Assembly (NCBI GenBank): GCA_027494055.1
Contig: JAOSJO010000022.1
Coordinates: forward strand, 62,001 to 126,000
DNA length: 64,000 bases
Source of the DNA: Anaerolineae bacterium
Lineage (GTDB): Bacteria > Chloroflexota > Anaerolineae > Aggregatilineales > JAFGMM01
Reading direction: 5' to 3'
The notes beneath the pieces are model-generated. The model saw only the letters and a list, made by a program, of their open reading frames with translations. It did not search any database and was not told where the DNA came from. Of the stretch, positions 1 through 9,702 are shown piece after piece (positions within the stretch are counted from its first letter, which is position 1; each line of letters starts with the position of its first letter). A program made the translations under genes and the position numbers.

Positions 1-2
1 TC

Positions 3-746
3 TACAACTGGGACCGGCGCGCCTACGGCCAGCAGACCATGACCCAACTGCTGGTGCGCTCGCTGAACGTCGGCGCGGCCATGCTGAGCACCACGCTGGG
101 GCCTTCGCGCTTCTACGCCTGCCTGGAGGGCTTCGGCATCGGCACGCCCACCGGCATCGACCTCCAGGGCGAGGCCACCGGCCTGCTCAAAGAGCCGGGC
201 GACTCCGACTGGGCGGAGAGCGACCTGGGCACGAACTCGTTCGGCCAGGGCGTGGGCGTGACGCCGCTCCAGATGATCACGGCGGCGAGCGCCATCGCGA
301 ACCATGGGCTGCTCGTGCGCCCGCACGTGATCTACCAGCAGATCGACGGCTCGGACGTGTTCACCGCGCAGCCGCAATACCTGGGCCGGCCCATCTCCGA
401 GTCGACCGCGCGCACCGTCACCGACATGATGATCGACGTGATCCAGTACGGCGCGGATCAGGCCCTGGTCCCTGGCTATACGGTCGCCGGCAAGACGGGC
501 ACCGCCGAGATCCCCTCGCCGGCGGGCTACATCGACGAGGAGACGATCACATCGCTCATCGCCTTTTTGCCCTCCTCTGACCCGCAGGTGATCGTGCTCG
601 TCCGTCTCGACCGCCCGCGCACCTCGCGCTGGGGCACGCAGACTGCCGCGCCGTTGTTCTCACAATTTGCGCAAAGGCTGGTGGTGTTGTTAGAAATCCC
701 ACCAGACAACGTCCGGCAGAGTATCGCAGCCAGCATCGGGGGGTGA
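3..746 (+). CDS. ftsI: Penicillin-binding protein transpeptidase (FtsI/PBP2-like), C-terminal part
   Basis: The gene enters from the left edge and ends with TGA at 744-746. About 247 residues of a class B PBP transpeptidase domain are visible. An SLN triad matches the SxN motif (near position 63) and a KTGTAE box (near 490) is the conserved KTG motif; the catalytic SxxK serine lies left of the window. This family cross-links septal peptidoglycan in the periplasm. The position just ahead of murF, mraY and murD supports FtsI rather than a stand-alone PBP2. The reading frame is unbroken in the visible part. The symbol is inferred from context, and the N-terminal anchor and dimerisation domains cannot be checked. 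Confidence 0.85.
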   Translation, partial: YNWDRRAYGQQTMTQLLVRSLNVGAAMLSTTLGPSRFYACLEGFGIGTPTGIDLQGEATGLLKEPGDSDWAESDLGTNSFGQGVGVTPLQMITAASAIANHGLLVRPHVIYQQIDGSDVFTAQPQYLGRPISESTARTVTDMMIDVIQYGADQALVPGYTVAGKTGTAEIPSPAGYIDEETITSLIAFLPSSDPQVIVLVRLDRPRTSRWGTQTAAPLFSQFAQRLVVLLEIPPDNVRQSIAASIGG

Positions 747-774
747 GCACTGCCGACCGAGCAAAGAAGGGAAC

Positions 775-1374
775 ATGCGTCCATTTGGCGCGCAGACGGA
801 ATACGCCGCCCAGGCTTTCAGAGGCTTATCGCACCCGCAGGAAGCGATAGGCCAGCGGGCGTTTTACGAGTGTACGTTTGAAGCGTGCTCCTTTCTGGAA
901 ACGGCCTTCGAAAGCTGCAAGTTCTTCGACTGCACGTTTCGTGAGTGCGACCTGAGCCTGATTAAGGTAAAAGGCTCGGCGTTCAGCAACACCGCATTCG
1001 CGGACTCGAAGATCATCGGCGTCAACTGGGCCGACGCCCGCTGGACCCGTTTTCGCATCGCCAACGCCATCAGCTTTGAACGGTGCACGCTCGACTATTC
1101 GACGTTCGTGGGCCTGAGCCTCAAGGGAATCCGGCTTGTGCAGTGCAGCGCGAGGGATGTCGATTTCGCCGAGGCCGACCTCACCGAGGCGGACTGCTCG
1201 GAGACGGACTTCGCCGACAGCCGCTTCCTGCATACCAACCTGACGCGCGCCAACTTCACGGGCGCGACGAATTACGCCATCGACCCAGGCCTCAACGTGC
1301 TGACGCAAGCCAGGTTCTCGCTGCCAGAGGCGATTGCGCTGCTGCGCGGCCTGGATATCGTACTGACCGAGTAG
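775..1374 (+). CDS. Pentapeptide-repeat protein (Qnr/McbG-like)
   Basis: A 199-residue protein made almost entirely of A(D/N)LXX-type pentapeptide repeats, with runs such as CTFEACSFLE, CDLSLIKVKG and ADLTEADCSE. It has a central loop and a C-terminal segment ending in a sequence like LPEAIALLRGLDIVL, typical of Qnr/McbG-type pentapeptide proteins. These fold as a right-handed quadrilateral beta-helix; Qnr members mimic DNA and bind gyrase, but most homologues have no tested function. The ATG has an AAGGGA ribosome site 5 bases upstream. The gene sits 28 bases after ftsI and 21 before murF, so it is probably co-transcribed in the dcw cluster, which is unusual. No signal peptide is seen. Gyrase protection is not shown by sequence alone. 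Confidence 0.85.
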   Translation: MRPFGAQTEYAAQAFRGLSHPQEAIGQRAFYECTFEACSFLETAFESCKFFDCTFRECDLSLIKVKGSAFSNTAFADSKIIGVNWADARWTRFRIANAISFERCTLDYSTFVGLSLKGIRLVQCSARDVDFAEADLTEADCSETDFADSRFLHTNLTRANFTGATNYAIDPGLNVLTQARFSLPEAIALLRGLDIVLTE

Positions 1375-1395
1375 GGATTGTGAGCGAGTAGCGCG

Positions 1396-2832
1396 GTGCT
1401 GACTCTAGGCCACCTTCTGGACGCCCTCACCGGCTTGCCGGCCGACGCGACGCCGGCGGCGGCGCACCCCATCGCCGAGGCCGTCATCGACTCGCGCGAG
1501 GCGACGCCTGATGCGCTGTTCGTCGCCCTGAAGGGCGAGCACACCGACGGCCACGAGCACGTGGGCGACGCCTTCCAGCGCGGCGCGGCGTTCGCGCTGG
1601 TCGAGCGCGCGCCGGCGCGCGACGTGCCGGTGATCGACCTGACGCAGCCGGTCGACGCCAGCGCGCTGGCTGAGGCGCTCAAGCCGCCCCTGTGCCTGCG
1701 CGTCGGGGCGACGCTGGCGGCGCTGCAACGCTTCGCCGCGTACTGGCGCGCGCGCTTTACGCCGCGCGTCATCGGCGTGACCGGGAGCGTCGGCAAGACC
1801 TCCAGCAAGGAGCTGATCGCCGCCGTGCTCGAGCAGCGCTACCAGACGCTCAAGAGCGCGGGGAATTACAACAACGAGATCGGGCTGCCGCTGACGCTGC
1901 TGAAGCTGAACGACACACACGAGCGCGTGGTGCTGGAGATGGGCATGTACGACGTGGGCGAGATCGCCGAGCTGTGCGCCATCGCCCGGCCCCACGTCGG
2001 CGTGGTGACCCTGATCGGCCCGGTGCACCTTGAGCGCGCCGGCAGCATGGCGCACATCATCGACGCCAAGGCCGAGCTGGTGGAAGCGCTGCCCGGCGCA
2101 GCGGAGGGTGGGGTCGCCATCCTCAACGCGGACGACGCCAACGTGATGTCGATGCGGGACCGGACCGCAGCGCGCGTAGTGACCTACGGCCTTTCGCCAG
2201 AGGCCGACGTGCGCGCCACCGATGTGGTGGGCCTGGGCCTGGAAGGGATCCGCTTCCGGCTGCATTACGAGGGCGAGACGTTCTCCGTCAAGGTGCCGCT
2301 GATGGGCCGGCACAGCGCGCACACCGCGCTCCGCGCGGCGGCGGTGGGCCTGGTCGAGGACATGACGTGGGACGGGATACTGGCAGGGTTGCAGTTCAGC
2401 GCGGTACAGTTGCGCCTGGTCGCGATTCCGGGGCCGGGCGGGAGCGTGCTGCTCGACGACACGTACAACGCCAGCCCTGACTCGACCATCGCGGCGCTCA
2501 ACCTGCTCGCGGAGCTTGAGGGCCGGCGCGTCGCGGTGCTCGGCGACATGCTGGAACTCGGCAGCTACGAGGAGAGCGGGCACCGCATGGTGGGCGCGCG
2601 GGCGCGCGAGGTGGCCGACCTTCTTGTGACCGTCGGGCCGCGCGCGCGGACCATCGCCGCCTCGGCAATCGAGGCCGGGATGCCCGAAAGCGCGGTGCAC
2701 GGCTTCGAGACGCACCTGGAAGCGATCGACTTCCTGATGCGCGAGGTGGGCGCGGGCGATTACGTGCTGGTGAAGGGATCGCGCGCGATGTACATGGATA
2801 AGATCGTCGAGAAGATGAGCCAACCCACGTAG
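1396..2832 (+). CDS. murF: UDP-MurNAc-tripeptide--D-Ala-D-Ala ligase
   Basis: 478 residues, the usual MurF length. MurF adds the D-alanyl-D-alanine dipeptide to UDP-MurNAc-tripeptide in the cytoplasm. The central Mur-ligase P-loop reads [13 protein letters not shown] (near residue 130), followed by the N-N-E segment [10 protein letters not shown] and a C-terminal Rossmann-like domain starting near [13 protein letters not shown]. The frame is intact. The start is GTG at 1396: a TGA at 1381-1383 closes the frame upstream and no earlier start exists. The ribosome site is weak, consistent with translation from an upstream transcript. MurE, which makes its substrate, is not in this window. Confidence 0.95.
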   Translation: MLTLGHLLDALTGLPADATPAAAHPIAEAVIDSREATPDALFVALKGEHTDGHEHVGDAFQRGAAFALVERAPARDVPVIDLTQPVDASALAEALKPPLCLRVGATLAALQRFAAYWRARFTPRVIGVTGSVGKTSSKELIAAVLEQRYQTLKSAGNYNNEIGLPLTLLKLNDTHERVVLEMGMYDVGEIAELCAIARPHVGVVTLIGPVHLERAGSMAHIIDAKAELVEALPGAAEGGVAILNADDANVMSMRDRTAARVVTYGLSPEADVRATDVVGLGLEGIRFRLHYEGETFSVKVPLMGRHSAHTALRAAAVGLVEDMTWDGILAGLQFSAVQLRLVAIPGPGGSVLLDDTYNASPDSTIAALNLLAELEGRRVAVLGDMLELGSYEESGHRMVGARAREVADLLVTVGPRARTIAASAIEAGMPESAVHGFETHLEAIDFLMREVGAGDYVLVKGSRAMYMDKIVEKMSQPT

Positions 2833-2856
2833 TCTGGGGCGCGCCGCGCCCTGGGG

Positions 2857-3875
2857 GTGAGAACTTTGACTGCCGGATTGCCTTTTACGCTGTCGCTGGG
2901 CACCATCGCGTTTCTGCTGGGCGTGATCTGGGGCAAGCCCTTCGTCGAGATACTGCGCCGGCTCAAGATCGGCAAGCAGATTCGGATCGACCTGCCCGAC
3001 GCGCACCAGGCGAAGGTCGGCACGCCGACGATGGGCGGCCTGATGATCGTGATCCCCGTGGTGGTGATTACCGCTGCGATGAACCTGGTCTCGCTCGCGA
3101 ACCTGACCGACATCACCGGCGCGTCGATCCTGGTGCCGCTGTTCGTGATGGTGACGTTCGCCGCGCTCGGCGCCATCGACGACTGGGAGGGTCTGCGCGG
3201 GAAGCACGCCCAGGGCGAGGGCCTGTCGCCGCGCGCGAAGTTCCTCGCGCAGTTGGTGCTGGCCGGCGTCGTGACGGTGGTGATGTCCTACGGCGATTTC
3301 GCGTTCGCAAACTCGGTCACGCTGCCGTTCATCCCGATCGTGATCGAGATCAGCCCGGCGCTCTGGGTGCCGATGGCGATGTTCGTCATCGTGGGGATGT
3401 CCAACGCAGTCAACTTCACCGACGGCATGGACGGGCTGGCGGGCATCATTGCGGCGAGCATGTTCGCCGCGTATGGCGTGATCGCGCTCTTGCAGGCGCA
3501 GACCTTCCTGGTGGGTTTCTGCCTCACGGTCGTCGGGGCGTGTTTCGGGTTCCTGTGGTTCAACGCGCACCCGGCGCAGCTTTTCATGGGCGATACGGGC
3601 GCGCTGGCGCTCGGTGCGACGCTCGGCACGGTGGCGCTGATGACGGGCCAGTGGCTGCTGCTGCCCGTGATCGCCGTCATCCCGGTCGCGCAGACGGTGT
3701 CGGTGGTGTTGCAGGTGGGCTATTTCAAGCTGACGGGCGGCAAGCGGCTGTTCAAGATGGCCCCCTGCACCACCACTTCGAGCTGCTCGGCTGGTCGGAG
3801 ACGCAGGTGGTGCAGCGGTTCTGGCTTGTGGGGCTGCTGGCGGCCATCCTGGGCGTGGCGCTGGCGCTGATTTGA
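2857..3875 (+). CDS. mraY: Phospho-MurNAc-pentapeptide transferase MraY (one indel)
   Basis: Integral membrane enzyme that moves phospho-MurNAc-pentapeptide onto undecaprenyl phosphate to form lipid I. The signatures present are D-D in GAIDDWEG, the [11 protein letters not shown] motif, [11 protein letters not shown], and the C-terminal APLHHHFE box. That last box is read only after a frame change: the C run at 3761-3765 has five bases where six are needed, and the correct frame then runs to TGA at 3873-3875. About ten hydrophobic segments are visible. The start is GTG 2857 or TTG 2866; the GGTGAG just before TTG 2866 would suit the latter. The indel is most likely a sequence error because MraY is essential. 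Confidence 0.93.
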
Positions 3876-3879
3876 GGTA

Positions 3880-3935
3880 AACCGCGAATAACGCGAATCA
3901 ATTCTTCATTCGCGTTATGGGCGCTATTCGCGGTT
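3880..3935 (+). repeat. Imperfect inverted repeat between mraY and murD
   Basis: The left arm AACCGCGAATAACGCGAAT (3880-3898) is matched on the right by ATTCGCGTT (3908-3916) and ATTCGCGGTT (3926-3935), with nine extra bases between the two right-hand pieces. The same 18-base core ACCGCGAATAACGCGAAT recurs at 37363-37380 without its partner arm. The element fills the whole mraY-murD gap, so any hairpin would form in the transcript. It looks like a small dispersed palindromic repeat rather than a terminator, as there is no T tract. Confidence 0.7.
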
Positions 3936-3957
3936 GATCCTCTGAGGGATCGTGGTG

Positions 3958-5401
3958 ATGCGAACCGAGGTCAAGGATCGGCACGTTATCGTCATCGGGC
4001 TGGCGCGGCAGGGCGCGGCGGCGGCGCGCTGGCTGGTTGAGAACGGCGCGCGCGTGACCGTCACCGATGCGCGCGGCGCGGACGCGCTGCGCGACGGCAT
4101 CGCGGCGCTGGCCGGCCTGCCGGTCACCTACGCGCTGGGCGCGCACCCGCTGGCGCTGCTGGACGACGCCGACCTGCTGTGCCTCAGCGGGGGCGTGCCG
4201 CTCGACATGCCGCTGGTGGCCGACGCGCGCGCGCGCGACCTCCCACTGACGAACGACGCGCAGTTGTTCCTGGAGCGCTGCCCGGCGCGCGTCGTCGGCG
4301 TGACCGGCTCGGCGGGCAAGACTACGACCACGACGCTGGTGGGCGCGATGTGCGCGCAGGCGGGCCTGCAGACGTGGGTGGGCGGCAACATCGGCCACGT
4401 CCTCATCGGCGAGCTGGCGCGGATCGCGCCGGGCGACCTGGTGGTGATGGAGCTGTCGAGCTTCCAGCTGAGCTGATGACGGCCAGCCCCCAGGTGGCGG
4501 CGGTGCTGAACATCACGCCGAATCACCTGGACCGGCACGGCACGATGGCGGCCTACACGGCGGCGAAGGCGCACATCCTGCGTCACCAGGGGGCGGGCGA
4601 CATCGCCGTGCTGGGCCGTGACGACCCCGGCGCGCGGGCGCTCGCGGGCGACGCGCGCGGCCATGTGTGGTGGTTCAGCGCCGAGGCGCCGGCCACGCCG
4701 GGCGCGTACCTGGAAGCGGACGGCCGGCTTGTGCTCGCCCGCCCGGATGGGCCGCCGGAGGGGGTGTGCGCGCGCGGCGACATCCGGCTGCGCGGGCGGC
4801 ACAACCTGTACAACGTGCTCGCGGCGTGCGCGATTGCAGGGGCGGCGGGCGTCCCGGTTGCGGCGATGCGGGAGGCCATCGCCGCGTTTGAAGGCGTCGC
4901 GCACCGGCTGGAGCCGGTCGCGACGGTCAACGGCGTGCTGTGGGTCAACGACAGCATCGCCACCGCGCCCGAACGCGCCATGGCCGCGCTGCGCAGCTTC
5001 GACGCGCCGATTGTGCTGCTCGCCGGCGGGCGCGACAAGAAACTGCCCTGGGAGGACTTCGCTGCGCTGGCGGTGCGCAAGGTGCGCCACCTCATCGCCT
5101 TTGGCGAGGCCGGCGCGATGATCGCCGGGCACGTGCAACGGGCATGGGAGGCACAAGGCAGTGCGGACAGGGGGCTTAAGCCCCCTGTCGGAGACGGGTT
5201 GGAAGCGGTCGATGTCGTGCCCGATCTGGAGGCGGCGGTGCGGCGCGCGGCGGAGGCGGCCCGGCCTGGCGAGGTGGTGCTGCTCTCGCCAGGGGGACGA
5301 GCTTCGATGCATACGCTGATTTTGTCGCCCGTGGGGCGCACTTTCGGGAACTGGTCGGGAAGTTGACGGAAGCGGTGCAGATTGCGCAGAGCAGCGAGTA
5401 G
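3958..5401 (+). CDS. murD: UDP-MurNAc-L-Ala--D-Glu ligase MurD (two indels, palindrome in frame)
   Basis: MurD adds D-glutamate to UDP-MurNAc-L-alanine in the cytoplasm. An N-terminal Rossmann segment (IVIGLARQGAAAAR) precedes the ligase P-loop GVTGSAGKTTTTT and ELSSFQL; the next segment, reading LNITPNHLDRHG, is in another frame. One G is missing at 4470/4471. A second G is missing in the run at 5292-5296, after which the frame gives SPGGTSFDAYADFVARG and ends at TAG 5399-5401. ATG 3958 is chosen because GAGGG lies 9 bases upstream; GTG 3952 and 3955 are also in frame. A 24-base palindrome (5166-5189) is translated in frame inside the C-terminal domain and is found elsewhere between genes. 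Length and motifs otherwise fit MurD. Confidence 0.92.
5166..5189 (+). repeat. Perfect palindrome embedded in the murD coding frame
   Basis: The arms GACAGGGGGCTT and AAGCCCCCTGTC form a perfect 24-base palindrome. In the murD frame it encodes part of the stretch ADRGLKPPVGDG, between the end of an alpha-helical segment (HVQRAWEAQG) and the conserved VDVVPDLEAAV. A 26-base version of the same palindrome lies between genes at 29795-29820. No terminator function is expected inside a coding region. Confidence 0.85.
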
Positions 5402-5414
5402 TTCAGGGCGTTGG

Positions 5415-7322
5415 ATGGTCTTAGGTGTGATGATGATTGCGCTCACAACGATGGCCCGGCTCCCCGCCCTCGCGGGCGCAGAGCGTGAGGCGCAGCCTGA
5501 AGGCTGGCGCGAGGCGCTGCGGCTGGGCCGGGGCGCGGTGACCGACTTGGCCTGGTCGCCGGACGGCGCGACGCTGGCGGCGGCGGGATCGATTGGCGTG
5601 TGGCTGTACACTGCGGAGTTGGAAACAGTCCGCCGGCTGGACGGCCACAGCCGGTGGGTCGGCGCGGTGGACTGGTCGCCCGATGGGGATCGGCTGGCGA
5701 CCGGCGGATGGGACGACACCGCGCGCCTGTGGGACGCCGCGACCGGCGAGCCGCGCGCCGTGCTGGCCGGCCACACGAACTGGGTGATGGACGTGGCCTG
5801 GAGTCCGCGCGGCGACCGCGTGGCGACCGTGAGTTACGACCTCACGGCGCGGCTGTGGGACGCCGCGACCGGCGCGGAGGTCGCCGTGCTCACGGAGCAC
5901 ACCGAACCGGTCGAGGCCGTGGCCTGGTCGCCGGACGGGACCCGCCTCGTCACCGGCTCGGAGAACGGCGCGGTGCGCGGCTGGGACGCGGCGGGCACGC
6001 CCCTGTGGGCCTTCCCGTTGCTGGGCGTCGAGTACGGGGTGACGAGCCTGGCGTATCATCCCCAGGAGCCGCTCGTCGCCGGCGGGACCTGGAACGCCGA
6101 GGTGAAGCTCTGGCGCGCCGACACCGGCGCGCTCCAGGCGGTGCTGCGCGGCCATGAAGACGCCGTCAACGCGGTGGCGTGGTCGCCAGACGGCACGCTG
6201 CTGGCAAGCGCCAGTGCCGACGGCACGGTGCGCCTCTGGGACGCCGCGCGCCAGCAGCAGGTCGCCGTGATCGACGCCCACGATGGGGCGGCGAGCGCGC
6301 TCGCCTGGTCCTCGCGCGGCGCGCTCGCCAGCGCCGGCCTGGATGGCGCGATCCGGCTGTGGGACGCCGAAACCGGCGCGGAGCTTGCATCTGTAGAAGG
6401 GCACACCACCGACTTCAACGCGGTAGCGTGGTCGCCGGATGGCGCGCAGTTGGCAAGCGGCGGCGCGGATGGCGCGCTCCGCCTCTGGGACGCCGAAACC
6501 GGCGCGCCGGGGGACGTGCTCGAAGGGCACACCGGCGACGTGCTCGCGGTGGCGTGGTCGCCAGAGGGGGCAGAGTTGGCAAGCGGCGGCGCGGATGGCA
6601 CAGTGCGCGTGTGGGATGCGGCGCAGGCGCGCGAGGCGGCGGCGCGCGCCGGGCACAGCGACTCCGTGAGCGCGGTCGGCTGGTCGCCGGACGGGGAACA
6701 GCTCGCCAGCGGGGGCCGTGACGGCGTGGTGCGCCTCTGGCGCGCGCCCGGCTGGCGCGAGGCGCGGCAACTGGCAGGGCACGCCGCCCCGGTGAACGCG
6801 GTCGCCTGGTCGCCGGAGGGCGCGCTGCTGGCGAGCGCCGGCGCGGACGGCGCGGCGCGCCTCTGGGACGCCGCAAGCGGCCGGCAACTGGCGTCCTTCC
6901 CCGGCCACCATGACGACGTGCTGGCGCTGGCGTGGTCGCCGGATGGCGCGCTGCTGGCAAGCGGCGGCGCGGATGGCGCGGTGCGCGTGTGGGAAGTCCG
7001 CATCGCGGTGCAGGCGGCGGTCTTCTCCGGCGCGAACACGTGGGTGACGGCGCTGGCGTGGTCGCCGGACGGCGCGCTGCTGGCAAGCGGCGACACCGAC
7101 GGAACGGTGCGCCTGTGGGACATCGCTTCGGGGTCGCAGGCGGCGGCGTGGGCGGCGCACACCGACACGGTCAACGCGCTGGCGTGGTCGCCGGACAGCG
7201 ACCGGCTTGCGAGCGCGGGCGCGGATGGCACGGTGCGCGTGTGGGCGCGGGGCAGCGCCTTGCCCGATAGCACGCCCGACAGCGCCCCAGACGGCGCATT
7301 TGAGTGGCAGCAATCAGATTAG
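5415..7322 (+). CDS. Secreted WD40-repeat protein, two predicted seven-blade propellers
   Basis: 635 residues. ATG 5415 gives a clear signal peptide ending ALAGA, followed by 14 WD-type blades: recurring V(N/L)A(V/L)AWSPDG...LASGGADG...VRLWD units cover nearly the whole mature chain. Fourteen blades would make two seven-blade beta-propellers, usually protein-binding platforms. An upstream in-frame TTG (5382) would destroy the signal peptide, so 5415 is preferred. The gene lies 13 bases after murD and 10 before ftsW, so it is very likely transcribed with the division genes. No lipobox cysteine or extra membrane segment is seen. The partner is unknown; a role at the septum or cell envelope is only suggested by position. 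Confidence 0.85.
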   Translation: MVLGVMMIALTTMARLPALAGAEREAQPEGWREALRLGRGAVTDLAWSPDGATLAAAGSIGVWLYTAELETVRRLDGHSRWVGAVDWSPDGDRLATGGWDDTARLWDAATGEPRAVLAGHTNWVMDVAWSPRGDRVATVSYDLTARLWDAATGAEVAVLTEHTEPVEAVAWSPDGTRLVTGSENGAVRGWDAAGTPLWAFPLLGVEYGVTSLAYHPQEPLVAGGTWNAEVKLWRADTGALQAVLRGHEDAVNAVAWSPDGTLLASASADGTVRLWDAARQQQVAVIDAHDGAASALAWSSRGALASAGLDGAIRLWDAETGAELASVEGHTTDFNAVAWSPDGAQLASGGADGALRLWDAETGAPGDVLEGHTGDVLAVAWSPEGAELASGGADGTVRVWDAAQAREAAARAGHSDSVSAVGWSPDGEQLASGGRDGVVRLWRAPGWREARQLAGHAAPVNAVAWSPEGALLASAGADGAARLWDAASGRQLASFPGHHDDVLALAWSPDGALLASGGADGAVRVWEVRIAVQAAVFSGANTWVTALAWSPDGALLASGDTDGTVRLWDIASGSQAAAWAAHTDTVNALAWSPDSDRLASAGADGTVRVWARGSALPDSTPDSAPDGAFEWQQSD

Positions 7323-7332
7323 GTCAGGCATC

Positions 7333-8595
7333 ATGGCATCAGCAGACGACGCATTCCAGGAAGACCTGCTCATCGACCTGTCCACCGTGACGGTGACGAG
7401 CGCGCAGCGGGCGCGCCCGACGCCCGACGTCAACCCGCGCCCGGCGAGCCGGTGGAAGATCATCGGCGCGGAGGTGGACGTCTACCTGCTGCTCGTGGTG
7501 GGCGTGCTGCTGGCAATCGGCCTCATGATGGTGTTCAGCACCACGTTCGACTGGAGCTACGCCGAGTACGGCTCGCCGGTCACGATCTTCCTCCAGCAGG
7601 TGCGCTCGCTGATCGTGGGCCTGGTCGTGATGGCGGTGCTGGCCCTGATCGATTACCGCCGCTGGCGGCACTGGATCGTCTTCGTGATGCTCGGCGTGAT
7701 TTTCCTGCTGATCGTGCTGCTCACGCTGCCGGAGGACCCCAGGTTCGGCGGGCGGCGCGCGCTGATCAACAACTCGATCCAGCCCGGCGAGTTCGCGCAG
7801 TTGGCGCTGGTGATCTACCTGGCCGCCTGGCTCGCCGGCAAGCGCACCCGGATCAGGAAGCTGACCTACGGGCTGGTCCCATTCTCGCTGCTGGTGGGCT
7901 TCGTGTGCGCCCTCATCGTGCTCCAGCCCGACATCAGCACGGCGGGGTTGATCTTCGTCACCTCGGTGGCGATGTTCTTCCTCGCCGGGGCGGACCCTCA
8001 TCCAGTTGGGGGTCGTGGGCGCGGCGGCGCTCTCGACGGGCTGGCTGATCACGACGCAGCTTGACTACGCGCGCAACCGGCTGATCGGGCACCTCGTGGC
8101 GATGAACGACCTCACCCAGGCCGACTGGCACGTGCAGCAAGCGGTCATCGCGATGATGAACGGCGGCTGGGGTGGCGTGGGCCTCGGCGAGAGCCGGCAG
8201 AAGTTCGGCTTCCTGCCGACGCCGCACACCGACAGCATCTTCGCCATCATCGCCGAGGAACTGGGCATCGTGGGCTGCGTGCTCGTAGTGGCGCTTTTTT
8301 GTCGTGTTGGTGTACCGTGGCTTCAGCATCGCGCGCCGCGCGCCGGACGCTTTGGCGCGATTCTGGCTGCGGGCATCAGTTGCCTGCTGGTGTTCGAGGC
8401 CCTGCTCAACATCGCGGTGCTGACGGCGGTGCTGCCCTTCACCGGCGTGCCGCTGCCGTTTATCAGTTTTGGCGGGTCGTCGCTGGTGGAGTCGATGGCC
8501 GGCGTGGGTCTGTTGCTGAGCATTTCGCGGGTCACAGCGCGCGAGTCCGTGCCGGCGCGCCGGCCCGTGATCGACACGGGAGATTGGGAGGATGA
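7333..8595 (+). CDS. ftsW: Lipid II polymerase / division protein FtsW (several indels)
   Basis: SEDS-family membrane glycosyltransferase that polymerises lipid II at the septum with FtsI. Recognisable segments are LIVLQPDISTAG, the periplasmic loop with GGWGGVGLGESRQKFGFLPTPHTDSIF, split here by the frame breaks only outside it, and the C-terminal PLPFISFGGSSL motif. Frame breaks are inferred at 7995-7997 (one C too many), at 8296-8301 (one T too many) and near 8349 (one C too few, restoring frame). As written the last frame would run to 8662, inside murG. A stop at 8593-8595 overlapping the murG ATG is the usual arrangement and would need one more indel near the end, so the 3-prime end is uncertain. 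Confidence 0.88.
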
Positions 8596-9702
8596 AGGCG
8601 CGCGTGATCGTGGCGGCAGGGGGCACTGGTGGCGGCGTCTACCCGGCCTTGGCCGTCGCTGACGCCCTGCGCCAGGAAGCGCCAGACGTGGAGCTGTGCT
8701 TTGTCGGGAGCGCCGACGGCATGGAGCGCGAGCTTGTGGCGCGCTCCGGGCTGGGCCTCCCGTTCGAGGGCGTCAGCGCCGGGCCGCTGCACGGTGTCGG
8801 CCCCAGGCAGGCGCTCGTGAGCGCCGCCCGGCTGGCGCGGGGTCTGGTCCAGTCGTTGGGGCTGGTGCGGCGCTTCAAGCCAGGGGCAGTGTTCCTCACC
8901 GGCGGCTGGGCGAGCGTGCCGGTCGCGGTGGCGGCGTGGCTGCGCCGCGTGCCGGTGGTGGCCTTCGTGCCCGACATCGAGCCAGGGCTGACGCTCAAGG
9001 TCGTCGGCAGGATCGCGCGCCGCGTGGCCGCCGCTGTGCCCGATACCGCGCGCTTCTTCCCGGCGGGCAAGGTGGTCGATACCGGCTACCCGCTGCGCCG
9101 CGAGGTGCTGGAGGCCACGCGCGCGGACGCGGTCGCGCATTTCGGCCTCGACCCCGACCGGCAGACGCTCCTGGTCTTCGGCGGGAGCCGGGGGCGCGCG
9201 GAACATCAACCGGGCGCTGGGCGCGGCGCTGCCCGACCTGCTGCGCGACGGGATGCAGGTGCTGCACATCAGCGGGACGCTGGACTGGCCGGAGGTGGAG
9301 GCGCAGCGCGCGGCGCTCTCCGAGGCGGAACGCGCGCACTACCATGCGTTCCCCTACCTGCACGACAACATGGGCCTGGCGCTCGCCGCCGCCGATCTGG
9401 CGGTCAGCCGCGCTGGGGCCGGGACGCTGGGCGAGTTTCCGTACTTTGGCCTGCCGTCGGTGCTGTCGCCGCTGGCGTTTGCCTGGCGCTACCAGCAGGT
9501 CAACGCTGACTGGCTGGCGTCGCGCGGCGCGGCGGTCTGCCTGGACGACGCGACGCTGGCTGAGACGCTGCTGCCCACGGTGCGCGCGCTTCTGGGCGAC
9601 CCCGACCGCTTGCAGGCGATGCGCGCGCGCGCGCGGGCGCTGGCGCGGCCCGATGGTGCGCGCAATGTGGCGCGGGAGGTGCTGGGGGTGATGACAACGT
9701 GA
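8592..9702 (+). CDS. murG: UDP-GlcNAc:lipid I transferase MurG (one indel)
   Basis: GT28 glycosyltransferase that turns lipid I into lipid II on the cytoplasmic membrane face. The N-terminal loop reads GGTGGGVYPALAVADAL; the family normally has GGTGGH, so the histidine is glycine here. A second nucleotide-sugar binding domain contains FGGSRGARNINRAL and SRAGAGTLGE. One extra G in the run 9190-9194 shifts the frame; the alternative frame continues in family register to TGA 9700-9702. ATG 8592 overlaps the likely ftsW stop, and the 3-prime end overlaps cvpA by four bases (GTGA), both signs of translational coupling. Confidence 0.92.

Noticed and set aside
1405..3570. A 721-residue open frame on the minus strand opposite murF and mraY
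   Set aside because: It is composed of R, H, Q, A, V and G in shadow-like fashion, has no family-like motif and lies opposite two well-supported genes; a GC-rich antisense artefact.
3761..3765. Programmed ribosomal frameshifting in mraY, murG, ftsA and others
   Set aside because: No slippery heptamers with downstream structures in a consistent frame, both gains and losses occur, and unrelated genes are hit; sequencing error explains it better.
5421..7313. A 630-residue minus-strand open frame opposite the WD40 gene
   Set aside because: It mirrors the repeats of the sense gene, and its composition is that expected from antisense of WD blades.
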